A DNA stretch of 54,047 bases, taken from Sporosarcina luteola (GTDB lineage: Bacteria; Bacillota; Bacilli; Bacillales_A; Planococcaceae). Both the position numbers and the translations under genes were made by a program. The notes below the pieces were generated by a model, which saw only the letters and a program-made list of their open reading frames with translations, had not been told where the DNA came from and made no database searches. The DNA lies in the NCBI RefSeq assembly GCF_007991495.1, contig NZ_BJYL01000038.1, forward strand, positions 1 to 54,047, written 5' to 3'. Position 1 is the first letter of the stretch; each line of letters starts with the position of its first letter. Below are positions 42,481 to 50,502 of this stretch, piece after piece.

Positions 42481-43140
42481 ATGTCGCAGTTCATAGTTAA
42501 AAAAACGACTTTGAAGGAACAAGTCTATGAGTATTTGAAAAACAGGATCATTATGGGTCAAATCGCTCCGGGTGAGCGGCTGATTGAAGAGAAAATCTCT
42601 GAGACTTTGAAAGTGAGCCGTAGTCCGATTCGTGAAGCTGTCAGGATGCTAGAGAAGGATGGCTTGTTAGATGTACATGCAACTGGTGGGGTGACTGTTG
42701 CCAATCCATCGACAGAAGATTACCGGAACCTTTACGAAATAAGAGTGGAGATGGAATCACTTGCAGCTTATTATGCTGCGCAACGCAGAAATGAGGAAGA
42801 GGTTGCAACTATGGCATCCTTTATACATGACATGAAAAGGAAAATTAAGGACAATAATTTGAAAGAGTTACTAGAAGTGAACTTCAAATTTCACGAATCG
42901 ATTGTTTGTGCAAGTCGAAATCCATTTCTAGAAACAATGACATTGCAATTACGTGGTGTTAATAGCTTTTACAGAAAGGCGATTTTGGAAAAGAATCCGG
43001 GCTATGCACAGGAAGCAATCGAAGATCATAAAGAAATCTTTCAGGCGATTGTTGATCAAAACGGGAATAATGCTCGGGAACTAATGAGGCAGCATATTGA
43101 ACATGATTATCAACTATTCATGAAATTGGCTGCCAAGTAG
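42481..43140 (+). CDS. GntR-family regulator, FadR/FCD type
   Basis: A 219-residue regulator. Winged helix LKEQVYEYLKNRIIMGQIAPGERLIEEKISETLKVSRSPIREAVRMLEKDGLLDV is followed by an FCD ligand-binding domain (EDYRNLYEIRVEMESLAAYYAAQR, then FHESIVCASRNPFLETM and DHKEIFQAIVDQNGNNARELMRQHIEHDY, which contains the metal/ligand His residues). GAGGTGG lies 5 bases before ATG 42481. It is the first gene of the CoA-transferase/lyase/TRAP operon and probably senses its substrate, a carboxylate. Confidence 0.92.
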   Translation: MSQFIVKKTTLKEQVYEYLKNRIIMGQIAPGERLIEEKISETLKVSRSPIREAVRMLEKDGLLDVHATGGVTVANPSTEDYRNLYEIRVEMESLAAYYAAQRRNEEEVATMASFIHDMKRKIKDNNLKELLEVNFKFHESIVCASRNPFLETMTLQLRGVNSFYRKAILEKNPGYAQEAIEDHKEIFQAIVDQNGNNARELMRQHIEHDYQLFMKLAAK

Positions 43141-43154
43141 GGGGAATAACAACC

Positions 43155-44360
43155 ATGTTGAGTAAAAGAAAACCTCTTGAAGGCGTAAAGATATTGGAAT
43201 TGGGGAATTTGGTCGCGGCACCTTATGCCGGAAAGCTTTTTGCTGAATTCGGGGCAGAAGTGATTAAAGTGGAAGAACCTAAAAATGGTGATCCGCTACG
43301 CAATTGGCGTGTAATGCATGAGGATACTTCCGTCTGGTGGTACGTCCAAAGCAGAAATAAGAAATCGGTTACAATCAATCTTCGTGAAGCTGAAGGACAG
43401 GAAATCGTAAGGAAATTGATTGGCAAGGTGGATGTTGTTCTTGAAAATTTCAAGCCAGGGACATTGGAAAGGTGGGAGCTTGGCTATGAGGAACTAAAGA
43501 AAGTAAATCCATCTATTATTCTTACCCGGATTTCCGGTTATGGACAAACAGGTCCTTATAAGGAAAAGCCTGGCTTCGGGAGCGTTGCTGAAGCGATTGG
43601 CGGTCTGCGCTATTTGACAGGATATCCAGATCGTCCACCAGTTCGGGCGGGTATTGCGATCGGTGACATGATTGCGGGTCTGTACGCGGTAATCGGAACA
43701 TTGATGGCACTCCGTGCGAGAGATGAAGATCCGGAGAAGAAAGGGCAGGTCGTTGATGTGGCGCTCTACGAAGCGGTATTCAGCCTGCTAGAGGGTATTC
43801 TTCCAGAATACGATTTGACGGGACTTGTAAGAGAGAGGACGGGAAGCACTTTGCCAGGCATCGCCCCCTCAAACACTTACAAATGTGCTGACGGAAAGCA
43901 CATTGTCATCGGCGGGAATGGAGATCGTATTTTCCAACGTCTCATGACAGCAATCGGAAGAAATGATTTGGCGAATGACCCGCTTTATGCATCTAACCAA
44001 GGACGCGCGGATCATGTAGAACTTATAGATGGTGCGATTGAAGAATGGACGAAGAAACACTCGATGGATGAAGTTCGACGAATTCTGGATGAAGCTTCGG
44101 TACCAGTAGGACCAATTTATGGAATCAATGACATCGTGAATGATGAACATTACCAAGCACGCGATATGTTGAAGGAGATCGTATTGGAGGACGGAGTGAA
44201 AATGACCGTTCCAGGGATTGTGCCGAAGCTATCGGAAACGCCGGGGGATATCGAGTGGAATGGCCCGTTGCTTGGCGCTCACAACGAAGAAGTCTATACG
44301 GATTTCATTGGTTTATCGGAAGAAGAATTCAAACGTCTGAGAGAGAAAGGGGTCATTTAA
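43155..44360 (+). CDS. Class III CoA-transferase (CaiB/BaiF family)
   Basis: A 401-residue family III CoA-transferase. LEGVKILELGNLVAAPYAGKLFAEFGAEVIKVEEPKNGDPLRNW is the N-terminal CoA-binding region; the catalytic Asp is D171 in AGIAIGDMIAGLYA; SRNKKSVTINLREAEGQEIVRKLIGKVDVVLENFKPGTLERWELGYEEL is typical. Such enzymes move CoA from a donor such as succinyl-CoA to a carboxylate. The lyase gene begins in the very next base after its stop (TAA-ATG), so the products are made together. From its partners I infer it activates a dicarboxylate like 3-hydroxy-3-methylglutarate. Confidence 0.92.
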   Translation: MLSKRKPLEGVKILELGNLVAAPYAGKLFAEFGAEVIKVEEPKNGDPLRNWRVMHEDTSVWWYVQSRNKKSVTINLREAEGQEIVRKLIGKVDVVLENFKPGTLERWELGYEELKKVNPSIILTRISGYGQTGPYKEKPGFGSVAEAIGGLRYLTGYPDRPPVRAGIAIGDMIAGLYAVIGTLMALRARDEDPEKKGQVVDVALYEAVFSLLEGILPEYDLTGLVRERTGSTLPGIAPSNTYKCADGKHIVIGGNGDRIFQRLMTAIGRNDLANDPLYASNQGRADHVELIDGAIEEWTKKHSMDEVRRILDEASVPVGPIYGINDIVNDEHYQARDMLKEIVLEDGVKMTVPGIVPKLSETPGDIEWNGPLLGAHNEEVYTDFIGLSEEEFKRLREKGVI

Positions 44361-45266
44361 ATGGACGGCGTTACAATCATTGACGTCAGCCCCCGCGACG
44401 GCTTGCAAAACGAACCAAAACCGGTAACAGTCGAACAAAAATTGCAGCTTGTCAACAAACTGACCGATGCGGGGATCCGCAAAGTTGAAGTGACTTCTTT
44501 CGTCCACCCGTTAAAAGTGCCGCAAATGGCGGATGCAAACGAGTTGCTTAAAGCGCTTTCTGATAAGGAAGGTCTCGAGGCAATTGCATTGATACCCAAT
44601 CTAAAAGGGTTTGAACGGGCAAAGGAGCATCGATTATCGGAAGTGAACTGGGTCAGTGCTGCTACGGAAACGTTCAATGAGAAGAATATCGGAATGACAA
44701 TCGAGGAAAATATGTCACAGTTTCTTACAGTTTTGGAGGAAGCGAAAAAAGAAGGCGTCAAAACATGCTTCTCGGTTGCTGTCAGTTTCGGTTGTCCGTA
44801 TGAAGGAGATGTCGATGAAGAGAATGTACTGCAAATCGTCCGACGTATAAAAGAGGCTGGAGTCGATAGAATTGGGATTGCGGACACTATCGGAATTGCA
44901 ACTCCAGATCATGTCGAAAGACTAATGAAGGAAGTACTTGCAATTGCAGGTGACACGCCTGTTGCTATCCATTTGCATGATACTCGTGGGCTCGGATTGG
45001 CGAATGCATATTCAGCTTATAAGGCGGGTGTGCGTATTTTCGAAACGTCTGCAAGCGGCATCGGCGGCTGTCCATTTGCACCAGGCGCAGCAGGAAACTT
45101 GGCTACAGAGGATCTAGTTTATATGTTTGAGAGAATGAATATTTCAACAGGGGTCGATTTTCGAAATCTGTTGAGTGCTGCTGATTATGCCGCAAGTTTA
45201 TCAACAAAAAAACCACTGGGAAGAATCCGCCATGTGGAAAAACAAAAGGAAAAGGGGAATGAATGA
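44361..45266 (+). CDS. Hydroxymethylglutaryl-CoA lyase-like protein
   Basis: A 301-residue TIM-barrel lyase of the HMG-CoA lyase (DRE-TIM) family. DVSPRDGLQNEP contains the catalytic Arg and Asp, VEVTSFVHPLKVPQMADA is the second signature, VAIHLHDTRGLGLANA gives the metal-binding HxH, and GIGGCPFAPGAAGNLATEDLVYM holds the catalytic Cys. It would cleave a 3-hydroxy-3-methylacyl-CoA to acetyl-CoA and a keto acid, such as acetoacetate. Its stop codon overlaps the next ATG (ATGA), so the TRAP binding protein is translationally coupled. Confidence 0.93.
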   Translation: MDGVTIIDVSPRDGLQNEPKPVTVEQKLQLVNKLTDAGIRKVEVTSFVHPLKVPQMADANELLKALSDKEGLEAIALIPNLKGFERAKEHRLSEVNWVSAATETFNEKNIGMTIEENMSQFLTVLEEAKKEGVKTCFSVAVSFGCPYEGDVDEENVLQIVRRIKEAGVDRIGIADTIGIATPDHVERLMKEVLAIAGDTPVAIHLHDTRGLGLANAYSAYKAGVRIFETSASGIGGCPFAPGAAGNLATEDLVYMFERMNISTGVDFRNLLSAADYAASLSTKKPLGRIRHVEKQKEKGNE

Positions 45267-46291
45267 TGAAAAAATGGCTGTTAGGTTTGTTCATATCAGT
45301 AATCGGGATGGTTTTACTGTCTGCATGCAACAGCGAAAAATCGGATGATAAAGCAGCTGCAGATAGCGGGGGCGGATACGAAGAAACGACGATCCGCTTA
45401 GCTTACAACTTGCCCCAAGATCATCATGTCTCAGTCGGTATCGAAGACTTTGCAAAAAAAGTGACCGAGAAATCCGATGGAAAAGTGAAAGTGCAAGTAT
45501 ATCCTGCAGGGCAATTACTCAGCGATAAGGACATGAATCAGTCAATTCTTTCTGGTGGCGTTGAAATGGGTGTGAACTCATCCACTCTATGGGCGTCCAC
45601 GGTACCAGCAATGGGAATTTTCGATGTTCCTTATGTATTCAATGACTACTCCGCTGTAGGTGAAGCGGTGAACGGTGAATTTGGTGATAAGCTTCGAGGT
45701 GCAATGGAAGAAAAAGGTGCGAAAGTTCTTATGTTCGCTGATTATGGCTATGTCCAATTTGCCAATAACAAGCGTCCTTTAACATCTCCTGAAGACTTTA
45801 AAGGTTTGAAGATTAGAAGTATCGGGGATTTGCCTTCTGAATTGATACAAGCATACGGTGCTTCACCGGTGTTCATGGGTGGAGGGGAAGTATATATGGC
45901 TCTTCAACGTGACACGGTAGATGGAGCAACTTCAGGTACGACAGCGATGCTTCAACGAAAATATGATGAAGTAACGAAATACTTGACGATCAATAACTAT
46001 GCATATCTTGAATTCTTATTGGCTGTCAATAAAGACTACTGGGATGGGCTTCCAAAGAAGACACAAGATCTTCTGACAGAAGTGGCGGCTGAAACGGAAA
46101 CTTGGATCCGGGAGCAAGCGGAAAAAGAGGATACTACATCCGCAAAAGCACTTGAAGAAAATGGAATGGAAGTCTATGTCGTACCACAAGATGAGCTGGA
46201 TGTATGGAAAGACGCGGCTGCACCTGTTCGTGATGTATTCGTGAAAAACGCTGGAGACTTAGGGAAAGAACTTTTGGACTTGGTCGACTGA
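45263..46291 (+). CDS. TRAP transporter substrate-binding lipoprotein (DctP)
   Basis: A 342-residue lipoprotein (lipobox VLLSAC) of the DctP family. The binding-domain pattern IRLAYNLPQDHHVSVGIEDFAKKVTEKSDGKVKVQVYPAGQLLSDKDMNQSILSGGVEMG is clear, followed by GLKIRSIGDLPSELIQAYGASPVFMGGGEVYMALQRDTVDGATSG, where the Arg in KIRS binds the substrate carboxylate. Two adjacent ATGs (45263, 45266) are possible; AAGGGG is 5 and 8 bases away. It delivers a dicarboxylate to the DctQM subunits encoded next. Confidence 0.95.
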   Translation: MMKKWLLGLFISVIGMVLLSACNSEKSDDKAAADSGGGYEETTIRLAYNLPQDHHVSVGIEDFAKKVTEKSDGKVKVQVYPAGQLLSDKDMNQSILSGGVEMGVNSSTLWASTVPAMGIFDVPYVFNDYSAVGEAVNGEFGDKLRGAMEEKGAKVLMFADYGYVQFANNKRPLTSPEDFKGLKIRSIGDLPSELIQAYGASPVFMGGGEVYMALQRDTVDGATSGTTAMLQRKYDEVTKYLTINNYAYLEFLLAVNKDYWDGLPKKTQDLLTEVAAETETWIREQAEKEDTTSAKALEENGMEVYVVPQDELDVWKDAAAPVRDVFVKNAGDLGKELLDLVD

Positions 46292-46317
46292 AATAATTAG
46301 ATTTAGGGGGGACCGCT

Positions 46318-46815
46318 TTGAAAAAGGTCTATAATGTTTTAGATCTGCTCATAAGATGGGGCGCATACATTGCGGGTGTGCTTATATTATTGACAACCGT
46401 CATGACGTTCTATGAAGTTGTTTCAAGATCCTTTTTGCATAAGCCGACTTCATGGGCGACTGAGCTATCCATCTATGCAATCATTGGCAGCTGTTTCTTA
46501 GGTAGTGCCTACGCGGTTCGGACCTATTCGCATATTACTGTTGATTTATTGATCAATAATGTTAATGATCGAATGAAAACGTTGCTGGCTTACCTGACGA
46601 ATTCACTTGGTTTGGTGTTCAGCATCATCTTTACACTGTATAGCTACTTGCATGTCATCAAGACCTTCAACTTGGGAGTTACATCCGCTTCACTGTTGAG
46701 GATTCCAATGTATATTCCGGAATCCCTCCTCGTGATCGGGGGAGTTCTTCTCTGCATCGCCTTTATACTGCAGATAATCGATGGCGGGATACATAAAGGA
46801 GGAGAGCACCTATGA
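46318..46815 (+). CDS. TRAP transporter small membrane subunit (DctQ)
   Basis: A 165-residue protein with four membrane segments (WGAYIAGVLILLTTVMTFYEVVSRSF, then WATELSIYAIIGSCFLGSAYAVR, LLAYLTNSLGLVFSIIFTLYSYLH, and IPESLLVIGGVLLCIAFILQII), as in DctQ. It starts at TTG 46318 behind GGGGGG and overlaps the start of DctM by 4 bases (ATGA). Needed for assembly of the TRAP transporter. Confidence 0.93.
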   Translation: MKKVYNVLDLLIRWGAYIAGVLILLTTVMTFYEVVSRSFLHKPTSWATELSIYAIIGSCFLGSAYAVRTYSHITVDLLINNVNDRMKTLLAYLTNSLGLVFSIIFTLYSYLHVIKTFNLGVTSASLLRIPMYIPESLLVIGGVLLCIAFILQIIDGGIHKGGEHL

Positions 46816-48089
46816 ATATATTTTTTACTGGTGGATTAGGGCTTCTTCTTCTCATTGGACTGCCTGTCGCCTTTTCGCTTAGTTTGCTTGCGGTTGCAGG
46901 GATGTATTTCTTCAACGGCGGTACATTCGCCTTCATGCAGATTCCGATTATATCGTACAAGTCATTAGATGATTTTACACTCACGGCCTTGCCGATGTAT
47001 GTATTAATGAGCCAAGTGCTTGTCGTCAGCGGGGTTGGACGGGATTTGTATGAAATGGCGAGCAGATGGTTCAGGCATTTCCCTGGTGGTCTTGCCATTG
47101 CTACATTGTTCTGCTGTACCGTTTTCTCAGCGATATCAGGATCCAGTGTTGCGACGGCCGTTACTGTCGGTGCTGTGGCTCTACCTGAAATGGTAAGGAG
47201 AGGGTATAACAAACGTCATGTTCTTGGGCTTTTGGCTGCGGGTGGAACGCTAGGAATCCTGATTCCGCCAAGCATTCCGATGATCATCTACGGTTCTGTA
47301 ACCGGGGAGTCTGTCGGGAAGCTTTTCATCGCCGGGATCATCCCAGGCGCAATTCTGACAGTTACATTCATGATTTTCTCTGCTTACCAAACTCGCCATA
47401 TTAAGGATAAGCCGGCGACTTGGGGCGAAAGGATGGAAGCTTCAAGAAAAGCTATTTGGGGATTATTGCTGCCCATCATCATTATCGGAGGAATCTATTC
47501 CGGTAAATTTACTCCGACTGAAGCAGCTGCTGTTGGAGTCGTGCTAAGTTTCGTGATTGCGATTTTCGTTTATAAAAATATCAATTTGACAACTATGAAG
47601 GAAATCCTTATTTCAACAGTGAAAACAAACGCAATGATTTTGTTCATTATCATTGGCGCAATGCTTTTGGGTTATATTTTGACAATTCTTCAGATTCCAC
47701 AAGGTATTGTCAACTTTGCTACCTCTCAAGACATTTCACCATGGATCATTTTCATTTTGATCAATATTGTATTGCTGATTCTCGGTATGTTCCTTGAGAC
47801 CGTTTCGATTCTTGTCATCACGTTGCCAATCCTTTACCCGATCATCATGGCACTTGGTTTCGATCCAATATGGTTCGCAATCATCATGGTCATCAATATG
47901 GAATTGGCTCTTATCTCACCACCAGTCGGTCTGAACCTGTTCGTATTGAAAGGGTTGAACAAAGAAAACACCATTAGTGAAATTGTGAAAGGTGTCATTC
48001 CGTATGCTGTCATCATGGTCGTATTCATGGTTATCCTTTCGATTTTCCCTGAAATTGCAACGGTTTTGATCCATAAAGATATTAAATGA
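46812..48089 (+). CDS. TRAP transporter large permease (DctM)
   Basis: A 425-residue permease with about twelve membrane segments in two repeats. The PPSIPMIIYGSVTGESVGKLFIAGIIPG segment and SPPVGLNLFVLKG near the end are the DctM signatures; GSSVATAVTVGAVALPEMVRRGYNK is typical. It uses the Na+ gradient to import the substrate bound by DctP. It is the last gene of the operon, which ends at the hairpin at 48095. Confidence 0.95.
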   Translation: MNIFFTGGLGLLLLIGLPVAFSLSLLAVAGMYFFNGGTFAFMQIPIISYKSLDDFTLTALPMYVLMSQVLVVSGVGRDLYEMASRWFRHFPGGLAIATLFCCTVFSAISGSSVATAVTVGAVALPEMVRRGYNKRHVLGLLAAGGTLGILIPPSIPMIIYGSVTGESVGKLFIAGIIPGAILTVTFMIFSAYQTRHIKDKPATWGERMEASRKAIWGLLLPIIIIGGIYSGKFTPTEAAAVGVVLSFVIAIFVYKNINLTTMKEILISTVKTNAMILFIIIGAMLLGYILTILQIPQGIVNFATSQDISPWIIFILINIVLLILGMFLETVSILVITLPILYPIIMALGFDPIWFAIIMVINMELALISPPVGLNLFVLKGLNKENTISEIVKGVIPYAVIMVVFMVILSIFPEIATVLIHKDIK

Positions 48090-48094
48090 AAAAT

Positions 48095-48128
48095 AGCCCA
48101 CGAGGAAGACTTCCTTCGTGGGCTGTTT
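48095..48128. terminator. Terminator of TRAP operon
   Basis: AGCCCACGA and TCGTGGGCT with further GGAA/TTCC pairing form a long stem followed by GTTTCT. It lies 6 bases after the DctM stop and 35 before the end of the convergent anti-sigma gene, so it may serve both strands. Confidence 0.85.
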
Positions 48129-48158
48129 CTATAGACAATATGCCAGGGTAGACCCGAA

Positions 48159-49625
48159 TTAATCTGTCATACCATCAAATCTCTTCACCCATTCCTTACC
48201 ACTCCAAATATCCGGATCATCAATCGTTTCATTCTCACCGCGAACCATGAAATCATAACTATCTTTTGCTCCGGTATACCAATCGACGATGACTAATTTG
48301 CCGTTTACATTACGCACAAGAAATTCGGTCGCTTCACTATAACCACCTTGGTGCTTTTTAATTTCCGCAGGTAATTCTAAATAGAGAAACCCTCCATTCA
48401 CATCATCCGTATACGTAGCTTCCCAAGCCCCAATCTCAACATTTTTCACCGGACTATTAAGCCCGCCATACAGATCATGTTGGGATTGAATCTTTTTTTC
48501 GGTATACTGTTTAAGGTTTTCGTTTTCGATAAACATATCTAAATCGATACCCGAACCGTTCCAGACCGCATGATAATAACCCGTCAGTGCACTCACACAC
48601 ATTTCAAAAGCAGTTTCAATATCGGCATCAGACAGTTGCTCTTCATTTTTAGCTAGATATTCGATTTCAGTGCCAGACCCTATCTTTTCCCACTCCGTCA
48701 CGTTCTGATAAACAACGGGATTTCCTTGCGTTGCAACTGGGTAGGCGAGTGCGTCGTAAACCACTCTGATTTCCATACCAAGTGCAATCTCTTCCGCAGC
48801 GTCATCGATGATAAATCGGGAAGCGGCTCCATTTAAGATCAACTCTTCCTTTTTCGACGGAGCGTCCTCTACAAATTCATGCGTGATAAGGACTCGTTCC
48901 CCCTCAATAGAGGCGACTGTCCCTTCAAGCTCCTCTGACTTCACGGACAAATCGAAAGGTGGAATTGACTTTTGTTCCATGAAAGCGGTGATGGCACGCT
49001 CGTATTTATTCTGGAACAAACTAAGCGCTTCACCTCTAGTTATAGATTCCTCCTGTGAGTGACGATCAAGCCAGTTGGAGGCCGCCTCAGCCCGGGCTGT
49101 CCACTTCAGCAGGACATCGAAATACTCATCATACGTTATACCAAAAGCATCTGTCTGCGCTTGGAGGATGCTATTCTTCTTTTCTTCTCCTTCTTTGTCC
49201 AAATCCGCATAGAAAGTAACCCGCTGTTCCGCTACGGTTTCGTTGATTGCTTCCATGTCTTCCGAGTAGCCCCTCGTTTTGGCATAGTCAATTAAAGCGT
49301 CAATTTGCAGCATACTCCGCAAAACTTCCTGCCTTATCTCGTCAGTAGCCGCTACTGCATTGCCGTCCGATTCAGTCCGCAACATGAAATCATAGATTAG
49401 TTCATTGACCTCATACTCTTCTTCATCTGCAGTGTAAAGGCCGTCCATCAGCACATTGAAAGCAAAAAACAGTACAGCCGCAGTCACAAGTACAGTCACT
49501 GCCGCGGGGAACGGATTTCTTTTTTTCTGCTTGCGTTTACCAAGAAGGACCCTTTGTTTCACATCTTCCATGTCACTGGGCGTAATTCCGGACACGGCAT
49601 CCAATCCTTTCTTTACTTCATTCAC
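48159..49625 (-). CDS. Membrane-anchored protein, putative anti-sigma factor
   Basis: A 488-residue protein with a short basic cytoplasmic N-terminus (about 38 residues, ending GKRKQKKRNPF), one membrane segment (AAVTVLVTAAVLFFAFNVLMDGL, about 40-62) and a 425-residue extracellular part rich in acidic residues. It starts 8 bases inside the end of the ECF sigma gene, the standard sigma/anti-sigma arrangement. The N-terminal part is shorter than usual zinc-finger anti-sigma domains and shows no HxxxCxxC motif, so direct binding to the sigma factor is inferred. The outer part is of unknown fold. Confidence 0.7.
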   Translation of the reverse strand: MNEVKKGLDAVSGITPSDMEDVKQRVLLGKRKQKKRNPFPAAVTVLVTAAVLFFAFNVLMDGLYTADEEEYEVNELIYDFMLRTESDGNAVAATDEIRQEVLRSMLQIDALIDYAKTRGYSEDMEAINETVAEQRVTFYADLDKEGEEKKNSILQAQTDAFGITYDEYFDVLLKWTARAEAASNWLDRHSQEESITRGEALSLFQNKYERAITAFMEQKSIPPFDLSVKSEELEGTVASIEGERVLITHEFVEDAPSKKEELILNGAASRFIIDDAAEEIALGMEIRVVYDALAYPVATQGNPVVYQNVTEWEKIGSGTEIEYLAKNEEQLSDADIETAFEMCVSALTGYYHAVWNGSGIDLDMFIENENLKQYTEKKIQSQHDLYGGLNSPVKNVEIGAWEATYTDDVNGGFLYLELPAEIKKHQGGYSEATEFLVRNVNGKLVIVDWYTGAKDSYDFMVRGENETIDDPDIWSGKEWVKRFDGMTD

Positions 49626-50127
49626 TAGATAGCACCTCCCAATCCTCCGATTTCAGTTTTTCCTTCAATAACTTACGTGCCTTCACCATTCGTGCTTTCA
49701 CGGTGTTTTCAGAGAGCCCCAAAAATGCGGCGATTTCCCTGATCTTATACTCTTCATAGTAATAAAATATGATGATTTCCCGATACTTCATCGGCAGCTT
49801 TAATATAGTAATGGCGAGCTCCATCCGCTCTTCATTCAAAATAAGCGAATCCTGCTGCGTATGTATCGTTTCCACCCAGTCATGCGTGAACAGCAAATTC
49901 CGAAATGGCCAGCTACGCAAGTAGTCTTTGCAGCGGTTGACGGTTAGCTTTGTCAAATACGCACGTAATGTACCTCGTTCTTCATAATTCGATGAAGTAT
50001 AAAAGGAAATGAAAACATCTTGCACAATATCTTTTGCCATTTCGCGATCACGCAAATAAAAGAAAGCCATTCTCAATAGATGTTCTCCATGCGCATCTAT
50101 GATTTTCTCCAATTCTACCTGCTCCAT
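49618..50127 (-). CDS. ECF-family RNA polymerase sigma factor
   Basis: A 169-residue sigma factor with region 2 (HLLRMAFFYLRDREMAKDIVQDVFISFYTSS ... LRAYLTKLTVNRCKDYLRS) and region 4 (ILKLPMKYREIIIFYYYEEYKIREIAAFLGLSENTVKARMVKARKLLKEKL). The frame opens earlier (50166), but GGTGGAG at 50131-50137 fits ATG 50127-50125. It overlaps the partner gene by 8 bases. The ECF-type promoter at 50229-50255 reads the other way, toward SLH gene 2; no copy was seen facing this gene. It probably controls both SLH genes. Confidence 0.93.
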   Translation of the reverse strand: MEQVELEKIIDAHGEHLLRMAFFYLRDREMAKDIVQDVFISFYTSSNYEERGTLRAYLTKLTVNRCKDYLRSWPFRNLLFTHDWVETIHTQQDSLILNEERMELAITILKLPMKYREIIIFYYYEEYKIREIAAFLGLSENTVKARMVKARKLLKEKLKSEDWEVLSSE

Positions 50128-50228
50128 TGTCTCCACCGCCCTCTTCATAATAGTAACGGAGCTCAACGGGGAAAGGTTGTCGTTTTTTAAGCAAAATAAG
50201 TACGTATTGAAATTTTTTTAAAAACCTT

Positions 50229-50255
50229 TGAAACTTTTTCTGAAAAACTCCGTCT
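50229..50255 (+). promoter_or_regulatory. ECF-type promoter of SLH gene 2
   Basis: TGAAAC (50229-50234), a 16-base spacer, CGTCT (50251-50255). It is nearly identical to the one before SLH gene 1 in the -35, the T-rich spacer, the -10 and the following GTAC. It lies between the divergent ECF sigma gene and SLH gene 2. Confidence 0.78.
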
Positions 50256-50277
50256 GTACAGTGCTAGATTGACAACA

Positions 50278-50478
50278 ATGGGGTACATGATGAAGGAGAT
50301 CGAAAATACTGCCGTTATTTGGGAACAGCAAATGCTGGGACGGCACCCCGAGTTCAAAAAGGCGGAAATGAAACACGCAGTACTACGGAAACTAGGTCGG
50401 CATTGTCTAGAAGAGGCCGTCAATCAACCGCTTGAAATAGAGGGCGTGTCGACTGGGTTTTATTTGCTTGAGAAGTAG
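50278..50478 (+). CDS. Small hypothetical protein behind ECF promoter
   Basis: An open frame of about 66 codons (MGYMMKEIENTAVIWEQQML ... GVSTGFYLLEK). It starts about 15 bases after the expected transcription start at 50262. No ribosome binding site is seen before ATG 50278 or 50287, so it may be leaderless-like or only an mRNA leader of SLH gene 2. No family recognised; sequence looks like ordinary protein. Confidence 0.4.
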   Translation: MGYMMKEIENTAVIWEQQMLGRHPEFKKAEMKHAVLRKLGRHCLEEAVNQPLEIEGVSTGFYLLEK

Positions 50479-50502
50479 TTTTATAATTGGAGGACAATGG
50501 TG

